From NCBI GenBank assembly GCA_963457665.1, contig OY735233.1, forward strand, positions 28,946,637 through 29,010,636: 64,000 nucleotides of DNA, in the 5' to 3' direction. This document shows positions 1 to 11,845 of the stretch, one piece after another. This DNA is from Thysanoteuthis rhombus. Lineage: Eukaryota > Mollusca > Cephalopoda > Oegopsida > Thysanoteuthidae. The notes under the pieces are model-generated. The model saw only the letters and a list, made by a program, of their open reading frames with translations, had not been told where the DNA came from and ran no database searches. Position numbers and translations under genes: made by a program. Each line of letters opens with the position of its first letter. The first letter of the stretch is position 1.

Positions 1-550
1 ACTCGTAATGTAATTCATAAAGATGCTTATTGGAGTGCTCCATGATATATACATACACATGTGAACATGTTAGAATGTACATGAAATATATATATATATC
101 AGCCAGATACATAAAGCAGGTAACCAAGAACGAACTTGCTAATAATAAAGATGAATAGGTACTCTTTATTGCATTTGATATTGAATCGAAGATTATACTT
201 ACATTTGTTACCGTCTCCTTTATAGACTGCTCGTTGATGGAAAGGGCTATATTTTTTATTGTTATATAAAATTACATTCGTGATACAATGTAACAACCCA
301 TCAACAAAAATACATTTCTGATCATAGTATGTATGCTTTCAGATACTATAATTTCAGGTTTTGATAATGATAATGACAAAACATCTAATTTTTAATAAAA
401 TCCAATGAATGGCTTACACATAGGATTTTTTATAAAAATTGATCGAATAGCTTTTTGTTCAATGTTATGGATCAAGTGACTTTTGGTGGAGAGATCAGGT
501 AACGATAACATTTCAACGATCTTCTCAGCATTCTCACCAATTTCCAATTT
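1..550. other. No recognisable gene
   Basis: AT-rich sequence with a short TA run near position 90. The longest open frames are about 65 codons, have no recognisable motif and resemble random AT-rich frames. I see nothing to annotate here. Confidence 0.6.
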
Positions 551-559
551 GAAAAAACA

Positions 560-830
560 TCCATGGGAACAGGCTGGCTTTAGAAGAGGCTACTCGACCA
601 TTGCCTATCTCTGTTCGGTAAATTAATTGAAAAGGAAACCAGAAAAATATAAAATGCCACCCACTGTAGCATTTGTCGACTTTGAGAAAGCCTCTGATTC
701 ACTATCATTGATGGTATCATGCAAGTCGTCGACTCCATTTACGTAAAAATATTCCAACATATCTATCGACACATCAGCGCAACATACAGGAAAAAAAGGT
801 CAGATATATTGTAAAAGCCCGTTAAAAAAC
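560..830 (+). mobile_element. RTE-type LINE fragment, reverse transcriptase palm
   Basis: From 567 the + strand reads EQAGFRRGYSTI, then after an in-frame stop it reads TVAFVDFEKASDS. These correspond to the RTE-clade RT block 'EQAGFR..ySTidH...' and to catalytic motif A (D in VDFEKA). The reading frame then breaks up. It is a short, dead, undated fragment with no visible tail. The same motif block recurs, on the other strand, in the RTE copies at 1092-3110 and 59232-60028. Recognition rests on motif knowledge, not on a database search. Confidence 0.65.
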
Positions 831-1091
831 TCAATAGTAGACATACTTGCAAAATGACCAGCCAATGACGAATATTTTTTCGTAAAGTATTGGGTAACAT
901 AAGTTTGTTCGGTGTAATGAGTAAAAATAAAAGATAATTATTTCAACGCTCATTTTATTGTAATAACATGTTGGTTTGTTCCATCATTTTCTGACTTCTT
1001 TCGGGGAACTTCCAGAATGTAATTATCAGGTGAGTATATTCGTATAACCATACGAGAATCTGATACAGTACAGCAATAAACCTGTTCTGTT

Positions 1092-1092
1092 T

Positions 1093-1150
<58 letters not shown>
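1092..1150 (+). repeat. (ATC)n microsatellite, LINE tail
   Basis: About 19 near-perfect ATC units. It is the tail of the minus-strand RTE element, not an independent microsatellite: the element's stop codon is the first TGA of the run. Confidence 0.9.
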
Positions 1151-3110
1151 GTCTTTCAACGTCCGTCGTTGGACATAGACCTTCCCCAGGATTCGCCACA
1201 CTTCTCTATCATGGACGTCGCAGAGCCAGTACTTTTTGAATTTGTCTAGCTCGTCTCTCCATCTAATATTCTGCCGGTTGCGCATCTGATCTCGGGGGAT
1301 CCACGTCGTGAGTCGCGATGTCCATCGGTTATCTGCTATCCGTGCAACATGGCCAGCCCACTGCCCACTTTATTTGAGTTTTTTAATGGATTCTATGATG
1401 TTTCTGACTCTTGTCTTCTCCCAGATGTATTTTGCTGTCTTGTGGTCTCTCCATGTGACGCTTAGTATAATTTTCTCATGTGCACGTTGCATAGTTCTCA
1501 ATTTGTGGATCTGTCTCTCGGTTAAATTCCATGTTTCAGCTCCATAAGTGAGTATTGGGAGGATGCATTGGTTATACACCCTTCTTTATAGGATTAATGG
1601 GATCTTCTAATTTTTGAAAGTTGAGCTTGCTCTGCTAAAGGCTTGCAACCCTAGTGTGATTCTTCACTTGATTTCTTCTTTTTTGGGGGTCTCATGGAGA
1701 TTCGTTGTCCTAAGTAGATGTAGTGATCGTCTTTCTCCAGTTCTGTATCTTCGATTCTGATCTCTGTGATTTTATCTCCTATATGGTTGTTGCACATGAT
1801 CTTTGTCTTGCTGAAGTTCATGTGTAGGCTGATTTTCTTGTTCTCTTCGTTTAGTTCATCTATCATTAGTTGGAGGTCGTGCAGCTTCTCTGCAAAAAAG
1901 GGCAATGTCGTCTGCAAATCTGAGGTTGCTCGCTGTCTATTCTAATCCCTTTACTTTCCCCGTCTAGTCTTCTGAAGATCATCTCGAGGCAGGCTGTCAA
2001 GAGTTCAGGTGAGCTAGTATCACTTTTTCCTACTCCTTTCTGGAGCTGAAAGAGGTTCGAGTCATTATGTAGCCTGATAAAGGAGCTGCTGTGATTGTAT
2101 ATGTTTCAGCACTTCAACATATACTTAATCTACACCTTGTTGAGTGAAGATCTTTTTGAAGTCGATAAATGCTACAGCGAGCGGTAGTTTATATTCTGCT
2201 GCTTTTTTTCAGTTGATTTATCGAATGCAGGTGATCCATGGTTGAGTAGCTTCTTCTAAAGCCAGCTTGTTCTCGTGGTTGGTTTTAATCAAGTGTTTTT
2301 GTGGTTCAGTGGGTGATAATCTTTGTGAAAAGTTTGTATACACAGTTGAGTAGGCTATTAGGCCTGTAGTTGTTGAGGTCTTTCAGGTTTCCTTTTTTAT
2401 ATAAAAGCATTATGATAGCTGTGTTCCAATCATCTAGGACTTTACTGTGTTTTAGACACAAGTTGAAAAGGGCGGCCAGTTTCCTGGTGATGATTTTACC
2501 TGCTTTTCAGTGTAGGTCAATGGTGATGTAGCCTGGTCCAGGGGCTGTTCCTTTCTTCGTCTATTTAATGGCTTGTTTCACCTCTCACGGGGTTACTTTT
2601 GGGAAGTCTTCGAGTTGATTGCTCACGTCTTGCGTATCCTATTTATTGTTTTGTAGTCCTTGTTTGGACGAATAAAGTTTTTGGTAAAATTCTTTGACAC
2701 GTTCGACAATCCTGTCTCTGTCTGTTAGGTTTCCATTTTTCTTGAGTATGCTGGTTATTTGCTTGCATCCTGAGTTTATAGCTTTGGAGCCCAGACCTCT
2801 TTCAAGAGTTAATTCGATGACTGCCGTCGTGTATCTTCTTCTGTCTTTTCTTCGTTTTTTCTTGATTAATCTATTTAGTTCGGCTTCTTAAATTCTCTCT
2901 TGTTATTGTCGATGGCTTGGGGTCTCTGCGTTTTTCCATAAGATTTCTGGTTTCGTCGGCAGACTCAGCTTTTAGGTTGAAAGTTGAGTGATTTTTCCAT
3001 ACGACAGTCACGGTTCGAAGTTTTTAGAATTCAACCATTTGTTATTTTGTCGAGGAGTCTCGCTTCTTTTTCAACCTTACTTGGATGTCTGAGCGTTCTG
3101 TTTTTAATAC
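1092..3110 (-). mobile_element. RTE-type LINE, 5'-truncated, decayed, with (TGA)n tail
   Basis: The minus strand carries the 3' two-thirds of an RTE-clade ORF2. From 5' to 3' I see an EQAGFRRSYSTMDHLHS RT block (near 2230-2290), a GVxQGDxxSP remnant, a motif-C area leading into NFSKTKIMCNNH (1651-1917), YNQCILPILTYGAETWNL (about 1500-1579) and the conserved C-terminal region before the stop. The stop codon lies at the edge of a (TGA)n tail (+ strand (ATC)n, 1092-1150), a normal RTE 3' end. Many frameshifts and stops make it non-functional. The left end, about 2880-3110, corresponds to the EN-RT linker and is poorly conserved, so the boundary is approximate. Confidence 0.8.
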
Positions 3111-4435
3111 TCCCAAACCATGACTATGGTAAAAAAGATGATGAACTTCATAATAGAGATTAAAATCAAAAATATAAATGATAATATGAATAATAATAAA
3201 ACTAAATTACAGGCAATAAAACCTTAAAATCAATCAAAAAAAGTTTTGGAATAACACCGATTGGATTGAAGATGACTTGTGGCATGCAGAGGTGGATACT
3301 TTGGGGCTATATAAAATTTGATTTATGAAATGTCCTTTTAGCCAATAAAAATGGAAAGTTTACATGACTACATGCATGTGAAATTTACTTTGGTGTGGCA
3401 TATAAAAGATATCAGTCAACAAATGTGCGAAAATTCTATCTTCAAATTAGGAGGTCCTACTTGCATTGAAAGTCAGTATTACATGCATCAAAGGGAATAT
3501 GCACTTGCCTATGTTGGTGCTGATTGAAAATTAAAGCAATATACATATATTTAGCAATTTTCATTTTTGAATGATAATTAGCTCATTTTTTTGTATTGAC
3601 ATTGTGTTTCAATGTGTTCTAGGGATTTACTACGTTTCTGTCACCTAACATATATTGATTTCCCTTCGTGTGTGTGTTTTTTTCCTGTCTTATAATGCGT
3701 TAATATGTATCTGTAGTTTATTCATCCGGTCAGTCTATGCCTATATGCCAATCTATCTGTATGTGTGTGCGTATGTGATTTATAGATACATAGGCCATCG
3801 CTAAAATCACTACATACTAAAATCAATGTGGTATACAGTGATTTTAGCTATTGTTCTCTTATTTATCAGCTTATACAAATTGAAAATGAAATTGAAATTA
3901 CTCAGTGATTTTTTGAAATTCAACTCATTTTTTCTTTCAATCATTCATGTAGTTTATTCAGATATTTTTCTTCTCTCCCCCTTTCTTTTTCTTCTTTCTT
4001 CTTGTATGTGATTCTTTCTATGTATGCATATTATTTCAAATTAATTCGGGAATTGGGTTATGATCTTTCATTGTTTTCGTTCTATATGTGTGAAATTTCA
4101 GTCTGAGTGTATTGGTCTGTTTCTCTTATAATTAATTTTACATTAGCATTTCCTGTGTTTCTGGTTACGTTATTGTGTTATTACTGGTGAGATTATTATA
4201 TTTTTTCATATTCTTCAGTTATATTATATCGTGGTTAGGATATATCCTAATTTGTTATTATATTTTCATATTGGATAATTTTTATTCTGATGACGTTTTA
4301 TTAATAAAATGTATTTGCGTATATTTTATGGTATTTATATGTTCTTAGAAAAATCATGAATGCAATCATTATGTATTTTGGGATGAATACCAAAATTCGT
4401 TTTTGATTCAGTGTTATTTTCTGTTTTTTCTTTCC
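3111..4435. other. No recognisable gene
   Basis: AT-rich, T-skewed sequence. A 61-codon hydrophobic frame near 3826-4011 has no recognisable signature and no convincing splice or promoter context. I see nothing else to annotate. Confidence 0.55.
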
Positions 4436-4439
4436 TACA

Positions 4440-4930
4440 TTTTTTGTTCATTCTTGTCTGTCCATACAATATCTCCAAAAGTTCACCATGAATGTCGATC
4501 AAATGTTTGTAAAAAGGTGGTCTGCATGTTAAGAAAGAAACGATTAAATTTCAGGGTGCAAATAGAAATTTGCTTTTGATTGAGAGGTATTAGTTCATTC
4601 TTTTTCATGTATTTCATTATCTGCTTCCGCCTGTTCAGACGATACCTCTAATATTCCTTCATAAATTTCAATGACATTGCGTCAAAGGGTGAGGCACGTA
4701 TCAAGGAAAATGTGATAGAACTCTGGGGTGGGTCAAGGAATCTTTTTCGATTGAGGTATAATTTCTCATTCTTCTCGTTTTCCTGTACATTTCTGTATTC
4801 ACCCATGTCTGTCCACACAGTATCCCCGAAAGTTCTCAATTAATTTTTTATGAAAATTTGCGAAAAGGTGGATGGCAGGTCGGAAGTGAGTCAATTATGG
4901 GTAGATCCAGGAATTTTTTATATTGGGCCC
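4440..4930. repeat. Dispersed repeat with internal tandem units
   Basis: Two diverged units share the wording 'tgtctgtcca.acagtatc.cc.aaagttc' (about 4456 and 4805), followed by a 'gaaaaggtgg' block and a 'gggt.gatccaggaattttt' block. The same unit type recurs at 16430-16760 and 20830-21290. It is probably a non-autonomous or satellite-like family; I recognise no coding content. Confidence 0.55.
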
Positions 4931-5849
4931 TGCTAAATGAAAACATCCATAACTCATGAAGCATGTCTGTAATAAGGCCATAAGTACACCATCTGTGAAC
5001 TAATAGCTTCCCAGCAGTCAGACTATGGCAGACGTTTATTATGTCATTTGGAACACCTAATACTGCAAAAAATACAGAGAAACTTTCTGTTGTGAATATT
5101 TAAAATTCTCAAACAGTTGATTATAACAGTTGCTATGGAAAAAGAATTGCTTAGCAATCGTTGCTATGGATAGACAGTTAGGGGTAAAGCACGCCTTACT
5201 CCTAATAACCACAATTGCATAACCGGACAGAAAATGCCTTTTACAAACGAAAGTATTTGGGTGGTATTACCTTTAAGCACCGGTTTCTCTCAACTTGATT
5301 TTTAGGGAGGCGAAATACCCAAAACATATTTTGTTTGTCATAATTGCCCCATTAGGCTATTACACAGTGCCTTGTGTTCGTTATCAAGGGAAAAATTCAG
5401 TGTTTAGATGGAAATTTTATCACTGGATTCTTTATGAATCATAAAAGGCGCAGAATATCTTGAAAATTTGATAGAAGTTCTATTCCAAATAAAATATAAT
5501 ATAGATTATTTTGGAAAAAAACAAAAAAAAAAACAAAAACGAGAAAACAAACCAGACTGCACACGCGGCTGTTATTATCGGTAAATTTTTACTCGTATTA
5601 TATACTGAAATTCTGTTCGGCAGAGGGGAAAAATTAAAAAGAAATTGCATGTAGTGTTTAGATGAAAGTTTGGTCACTAGATTCTCAAGTTTTAAAAGCT
5701 GCAAAATAGAACAATAATCAAATAATTGAACAGAAAACTAAATTCTACCTCGAAAAGGGTTGTTAATTGCTGCCCCAAAAGAAATAGAAAGACATATAAA
5801 CGGGAATCAGATAGCGTTTAACTTAATTTTTTTATAAAATTGATTTAAT
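4931..5849. other. Non-coding, with two copies of a short dispersed repeat
   Basis: No gene seen. Two diverged copies of a 'tgtttagatg.aa.tttt.tcact.gattctt' segment lie at about 5400-5450 and 5655-5700. A third copy lies at about 7480-7530, so this stretch belongs to the repeat complex that continues to 7.5 kb. Confidence 0.5.
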
Positions 5850-6270
5850 ACCACTTTTCATACAGTTAGAAAAAAGTGTGGGGGCTAAAATTGGAGAAAT
5901 GGGAAGTTAATGTAAAAAAGGACGTTCGACATGTTAGGGTTAGGCTTATACAAAAAAGGAGGGTGATATTAAAAAAGGGTAATGGGGAGAAAAGTAAAAA
6001 CGGGCGGTAACTCAAGGAAAAAAAGTAGGGCTAATCTCCAGAGAGGATGGGGCTGATGTAGAGAAAAAGGGTTTGATGTTGAAAAATGGTAGACGAAGGA
6101 GAGGTATGAAGTTAAAAATTGGGGCGTAATGTTAAGGAAGAGGGCAGTAATATATAAAAAAAAGTCGACTATTGTTAAAGGGGAGTTAATGTTCAAAAAT
6201 TGGGCAAATAGTTTAAAAAAAAGAATTTGGATTGATTTTGAAAAGGGGGGGACTTAATGTTAAAAAGGGG
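5850..6270. repeat. Degenerate short tandem repeat, purine-rich
   Basis: A loosely repeated unit of roughly 25-35 bp with the theme 'gggg.taatgttaaaaaa' recurs about a dozen times with heavy divergence. No coding potential is evident. Confidence 0.55.
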
Positions 6271-6279
6271 GAAGAATTC

Positions 6280-6940
6280 ACCCTTTATTTTGACGCCATA
6301 AAATGAAATTAAACGTTTGCTCTCAATTCTGACCCCTAAAATGAGAGGATTTCCACTTGATTTTGACTTTTAATCTCCCCCAATTTCGACCTCGAAAAGT
6401 AGAAAACGATTTCCTTTGATTTTGACTTTTTCGTGGAAAATATACCCCTAAGAGTGAAGAATAATCCTCCCTCAACCACTAAAAATAAAAGGGAAATTTC
6501 CCTCAGTAGAGAGATAGTCAGAGAGACAGACGGACTCTGAGATGAAAAAAATTCCTTTTGCATTTAAAAGTAGAAAACATTACTTTTTAATTTCGACTTT
6601 TAAAAGTAGAAGAAAATCTTACCCGTTATTTTGACCCCTGAAAAAAAATTAAATCGTTCAAGTCGGGCAAAATCATCCTCACTATTTTGACTCCCAAAAG
6701 TAAAAAAAATCTACCCCAAATTTTATCCCCTAAAAGCAAAAAAGGTTTCCCTTGGATTTTGACCCCCAGAAGTGGAAAAATCTATCCATTTTGACCCCTG
6801 AAAAAAGGGAAAAATCGCCCATAAAAAAAGGGAAGGAGAGAAAGAAAAAATCAGGAAGAAAAAAAGTCTGTCTGTCGACACCTGAGAAAGAAATGGAAAA
6901 AGAAATATCCTTAAGATTTTGGCCCCTAAAAGTGAAAAAT
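6280..6940. repeat. Degenerate tandem repeat, 'ttttgacccctaaaagt' theme
   Basis: The word 'ttttgac(c)cc(t/c)(a/g)aaa' recurs at least ten times at irregular intervals of about 40-60 bp, separated by A-rich or C-rich spacers. This looks like an old minisatellite. Short open frames across it on both strands are by-products of the repeat. Confidence 0.6.
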
Positions 6941-7842
6941 AAAAGTCTCCTCTATGTCATCAACGTAACCACTAATCTCCAAAACGCCGCTATTCAATGT
7001 ATCCATTCATAACCAATAAACGTTGGGATATGAGATATGTCCAAAAATATTTTTGATTCTTTTTGAATAAAGGAAGCAGTTTACGTCACATTTTCATCTC
7101 CGAGGATTGAGTTGAGAAAAGAGAATAAAAAATATTATTTCATTACAACATCAAAAGTATTTTTTTACCGTTGATGAACGATCATACATATAGCGCCCCC
7201 AAACCCGATTTGAAACCCCTTGTAAACATATTTTGGAGAATTGTTTACAAAAACTAATATGCTAAAAACACTTCCCAGGGATCACATCCATACCTGCAGA
7301 AATTTTCTTGGATTTATATCAGGTAGTTTTTGTGGTAGGCGAGTATATAGAGATAGTCAGAGAGACAGACGGACTTATGGTGAATTATAATGAGATTCCT
7401 AAGATTCAGGAATATAAAAAGAAAAAAAAGCGTTTTTTTTTTCTCACTCGTTATCAGGGGAAAACAAGCCTGTATTTTTTGTTTAGATGAAAGGTTTGTC
7501 ACTAAATTCTTTATAAATAATAAAAGTGCTTATTGACGTTTTGTAAAAGAAAATACTACACTTCTCTTTGCCATCTCGGGTTCATCTCTATCAATACAGT
7601 ATTCCCCCCGTTTTTCCTTGCTTCGTCTGGGTTCCGTAACAAATATTGTTGGCGACCCCGTTGGAAGTGGCACCTGAAAAGTGTCACACAATGAATCAAG
7701 GGAATATTTTCTTTCACGTGTTTCTTCCACGTCAAACTCTCTTGGTCTAATTTGGTTTTAATGTCTCCTTCTGGAGAGTCTGAGTATGCTATAACTCGTC
7801 GGAATGGATATTCCACAGATGAGATTATAATAAACAACACAC

Positions 7843-7846
<4 letters not shown>
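6941..7846. other. Non-coding, repeat-derived
   Basis: No gene recognised. It contains a second exact copy of a 27-bp word (7349-7375, first copy 6510-6536) and a third copy of the short repeat seen at 5400 and 5655. Overlapping frames at 7530-8029 run through a GA repeat and lack any domain signature. Confidence 0.5.

Positions 7847-7900
<54 letters not shown>
7847..7900. repeat. (AG)n microsatellite
   Basis: About 27 perfect AG units. Confidence 0.95.
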
Positions 7901-7902
<2 letters not shown>

Positions 7903-8262
7903 GAACAATGAGATTTACTAATGCATTAAAGTGAAAGACGGAAAAACCAACACACAGAAAAATCGGCCTACGGATACAAGCTAGTATATAAAGTAAGTAA
8001 TAGAAACCCTGTAACACACGAAAACACATACAAACCGAAATAATGTGAAGACCAAGGAATATGCCTCTTCTGTCATCAAGATACTGGAAAAGAAAAGGGA
8101 AGACAGAAGACAGTAGAAGCGATGAATCTCAAAATAATAAATGCATTTCATCTGAAACCATGAAACTTGATCAAAATACATTGATGTTATATATATATAT
8201 TATTTGTATAAAATGTTCAGCTTGTACATGTGTACATTTATCTATTTATAATTCACAATATA

Positions 8263-8265
<3 letters not shown>

Positions 8266-8295
<30 letters not shown>
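8266..8295. repeat. (TG)n microsatellite
   Basis: A near-perfect TG run of about 15 units. Confidence 0.9.
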
Positions 8296-8297
<2 letters not shown>

Positions 8298-8363
8298 TCG
8301 AGAAGTTTGTATATTCGAGCTACGAGGTCTAACAACCTTATGTTTTGCATGTAGACTGAAGAA

Positions 8364-8560
8364 AGGTCAATGTACCAAATGGTCTATGTGAGGTCAACCT
8401 AGGAGGTCATCCGAGGTCATCAGAAGCAGTCACAATTCAGCACAGAGGAAATCGATCATGGAGGTACTTCTTTTAATGGCGAAGGTCATATAAAACGCAG
8501 ATTTGATCTCTGGGGTCACATGAGGCCAACAGAGGTTGTGACTGGTCATTTCAAGTCAAT
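8364..8560 (+). promoter_or_regulatory. Cluster of AGGTCA-type half-sites
   Basis: Exact AGGTCA occurs at 8364, 8391, 8404, 8414 and 8483, with related GGGTCA at 8513 and TGGTCA at 8543, all on the + strand. The 8404 and 8414 copies form a direct repeat with 4-bp spacing (DR4), a nuclear-receptor type arrangement. The cluster ends about 1.3 kb upstream of the predicted NPF gene 1 TATA box. It could be a hormone-responsive enhancer, or simply a decayed short tandem repeat with this core word. Confidence 0.3.
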
Positions 8561-8762
8561 TTTCAGAGTAGTGAACCACTTTTCAAAAAGAATTCTGAAA
8601 TTGAGCATCTTTTCACGGTGAGGATAGCGTAAATATTCATACATTCATAAATATCCTATCGAATTACCTATCCGTTTCTTAATATCTTTTCTGTGTTAGA
8701 AACAACAACGCAGACATAGTCAGTGACTGAAAAAAATGAGAAGAGCGGGTATAAAGCGGTTA

Positions 8763-8980
8763 TTTGGACCAGGCAGTTTAACTCAATAGTTAAGAGCGGC
8801 ATTACGTTGAAGTGATTACCTTATCGGTTGCAGGTTTGATTCCTACAGCAGCCCCCCCCCCTTTTTTCCCTCAATTGTGTATTCTGTTTACGAGGGACTC
8901 ATTCTTCATGTAACAACGGGGTAACATTTCAAATAGAGTTTTAAATAATATAAATCATTCATAAATATTCATTTGCATTA
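8763..8980 (+). mobile_element. tRNA-derived SINE, copy 1
   Basis: The head resembles a tRNA with an A-box-like segment at 8777-8797 (tttaactcaatagttaagag) and a B-box GGTTTGATTCC at 8833-8843, about 40 bp apart, followed by a C-run/T-run. The 3' body, including 'atttcaaatagagttttaa', aligns by eye with the body of copy 2 at 13035-13240, so this is a family and not a lone tRNA relic. It cannot fold as a standard tRNA. Confidence 0.55.
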
Positions 8981-9250
8981 TGTATACATTTCTTAATGAT
9001 ACATATACACGTGCGTATATATAACCATATATTAAAAAAACATTGAAATATACATGTGTGAATGTATAATTAAAGGAGTATATGTGTGTGTGTATGTGTG
9101 TGTTAGTAGTCTACAATGTATCGTAAATATCGATCGTACCTATGTGTGTGTTTAAAGCATTCATATACTTGAGTAAACACAAATATGAAACGCTAAATAT
9201 CTGTCCAGTCTCACATACACACATATGCACACACACTCTTCCTCACAGAT

Positions 9251-9257
9251 ACACACG

Positions 9258-9342
<85 letters not shown>
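9251..9342. repeat. (CA)n(TA)n compound microsatellite
   Basis: A CA run passes directly into about 28 TA units. Long IYIYI-type open frames over this stretch are artefacts. Confidence 0.95.
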
Positions 9343-9344
<2 letters not shown>

Positions 9345-9880
9345 TGCTTTATTTATCTGAGAAGTATATATTATCCAAAGTGTGGCTAAGTTTATATATT
9401 TTATTGATTTGCTTACTAGTACAAACTGTCCAGCAATTCTTAAACTTTTACATTGATGATAGAAAAATCTTCCAATAGAAGACAAAGCAAAACTAAAGAA
9501 ATACAAAAATTGTAAAGAAAAAGAAAACGTTGAATTACTATAAGACAACTTGAAAAGAATTGTCCATCGTGCTTTTGACAATCCTGTCATCGGATTTGCT
9601 ATCCCTGTGATCAGGGTCACATTCAACGTGGAAAGAAAGATGTTGGACTTTTTCAGGACTTTGTTATCTTGTTGCTCATACGACAGCAAGACATAGAGCC
9701 TTCTCCTTACGCCATTCTACCTGTACCATCCCGATTGTCTCGTGTCGACGCTATGTAATCATATGATGATCCTAAAAGCCAGGTTAATTACCCTTTGCTC
9801 AGCAGGAGAGGGAATGATGGGCGTACTAATTAATGGTAAAAAATCTTTTCTGTATTTGACAGGTAATTCCCGAGCAAGAT
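9343..9880 (+). other. Upstream flank of NPF gene 1
   Basis: This is the 540 bp before the predicted core promoter. No conserved coding frame is seen. It may hold proximal regulatory sites, but no specific motif can be supported. Confidence 0.4.
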
Positions 9881-9882
9881 GG

Positions 9883-9890
9883 TATATAAG
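9883..9890 (+). promoter_or_regulatory. TATA box of NPF gene 1 (predicted)
   Basis: TATATAAG is followed about 30 bp downstream by a short sequence ending in a strong splice donor (CCGAAT|gtaagtatt at 9956/9957). This TATA-short exon-donor layout matches a neuropeptide gene with a non-coding first exon, and is mirrored in NPF gene 2. The link to the coding exon 2.4 kb downstream is inferred. Confidence 0.5.
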
Positions 9891-9911
9891 TCGGGGTTCT
9901 CTTGAAATGAA

Positions 9912-9956
9912 ACCAGTTTCAAATTTGCATCCGAGATTGTTCGCATAACACCGAAT
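9912..9956 (+). other. Predicted 5' UTR exon 1 of NPF gene 1
   Basis: The start is placed about 30 bp after the TATA box and is approximate. The end is set by the gtaagt donor at 9957. No ATG opens a conserved frame. It would splice to the acceptor at 12404/12405, which sits 33 bp before the start codon. Confidence 0.45.
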
Positions 9957-11375
9957 GTAAGTATTTTCAATATTTGTTGAAATCGAGATTCTAATATTTT
10001 CCTTTTTTCTGTTTCTGTTGACCATTCTCTCCCAACTGTTTTAGCTCTTTGAGTTTTACCATTTTCAGAAACTGTAGTTTTAAAAATGTTTTCATCACAA
10101 TTTCTCCACAAGTAGTTATTTCCAGACAAGCACTTATTTTTTAAAAACTGATAATAGGTTATTTTAAACAGGGTGATAAACTTTGGTAAAAAAATCATTC
10201 TTTTCTTCATCAGTTCTTTACACAACTCTTTTAATAGTTGAACAGGTTAAAACAAAGAGATGCTTTCTACATTTACTGGGCCGAGATTTGACACGTTTGA
10301 AAGGGTCACTTTTTGCAGCTTCTGGTGGAGTTAGCTATAACGCCATGCCAAGTAATTAAAAAAAAACATTGGGTCTTGAGTTTGAAGCAAAGCAATAATA
10401 ATATACGTTTAATAAATCAGTATAACTGAACCAATGGAATGTAATACTTCAACTTCTTCCAAAACAATGTAAAGGAAAAATATTGCATATAATTATTCTC
10501 CAATAAAATTAGATTGATTAAGAGTTTATTTTTTATGAGTTATCGGGAAATTTATCGTAAAAATGCACTTGGAGAAAGAACATATACAACATTTGGTTGC
10601 ATATTTACTTAATTGTAAATTAAGATAATCAATTCAAACACTTCCCCTAACAATAACCCAGAACACTAACATTGAACGTAAGCCTTGAAAAAAAACAAAT
10701 TAATGCTTTTTCATTATTTTGTAAATATTTGACAAATATCTTGTACAATTATACTTTTAACATTTTCAGCCTTTATCTAAGTCTTTGGATTGTATATGAT
10801 GCTTTTCGCAACACCGTTACTAGGAAATTTAAAGCAATTAGAAAACAAACTCTCTCAATATTTTTTGCTATAACCATTTTACTGTTACAAAAGTGTAAAT
10901 GAATATTTATTTATTTATATCTTTATTGTTTTGTTTCAAACCGTGTCATCAAAGAAATTACCTTTTGGAACGAGTGAAATCTTGATCAAGTAAATGAAAG
11001 AAGCGCCAGTGAATTAACCAGTTACCTATTATTCAAGTTGTAGTCTAATGATGGAGACCTTTTTTGATTGAAATCTGCATTTCCTACCAAGAATCAGCAT
11101 TTTCTCTTTTTATCGATCTATGTTTGATGATCAGTAAAATCCAATACAAATATTTTGGATGACAGAAAAATCTATTTGAATTTTTTTAACAGCCATGTTT
11201 TGCTATATGTAAGATACTGATGAAAAAATATTTCATTTTTCTATTTCTATAGAATCAATGATAAAACAAACGGTTGTATAAACTAGTGACACTTAGACGG
11301 ATACAAGCATGTGGATATATATCATTAAGATCAAATGGAATATTGTTTCATACATCCCAGGCATATGCACACGCA

Positions 11376-11390
11376 TGCACACACACACAT

Positions 11391-11480
<90 letters not shown>
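11376..11480. repeat. (CA)n(TA)n compound microsatellite in NPF gene 1 intron 1
   Basis: A CA run is followed by about 35 TA units. Confidence 0.95.
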
Positions 11481-11482
<2 letters not shown>

Positions 11483-11536
11483 GGCCACATGCGTATGTGT
11501 GTAAATAACTTGGATATGATAAACAAAATTCCATAC

Positions 11537-11574
<38 letters not shown>
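11537..11574. repeat. (TA)n microsatellite
   Basis: About 18 TA units within predicted intron 1 of NPF gene 1. Confidence 0.95.
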
Positions 11575-11577
<3 letters not shown>

Positions 11578-11728
11578 CATGATAACAAAATATATGTGAA
11601 ACGGGAAAACACTAAAGAAAATTGCATAAATTGCATTGACAGATTGGGAAATAGGCGACTGAAGTGACACAAAAAATCTTTTGACTAAGTTTAACAATGT
11701 TTAATGTATGAAGCTGTAAAGCTTTCTC

Positions 11729-11731
<3 letters not shown>

Positions 11732-11802
<71 letters not shown>

Positions 11803-11845
11803 TTGTGTATGTGTGTGTGTGTGTGTGTCTGTCCGTCTGTCTGTG
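11732..11845. repeat. (TA)n(TG)n compound microsatellite
   Basis: A TA run of about 30 units grades into TG and then TCTG units, within predicted intron 1 of NPF gene 1. Confidence 0.9.
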
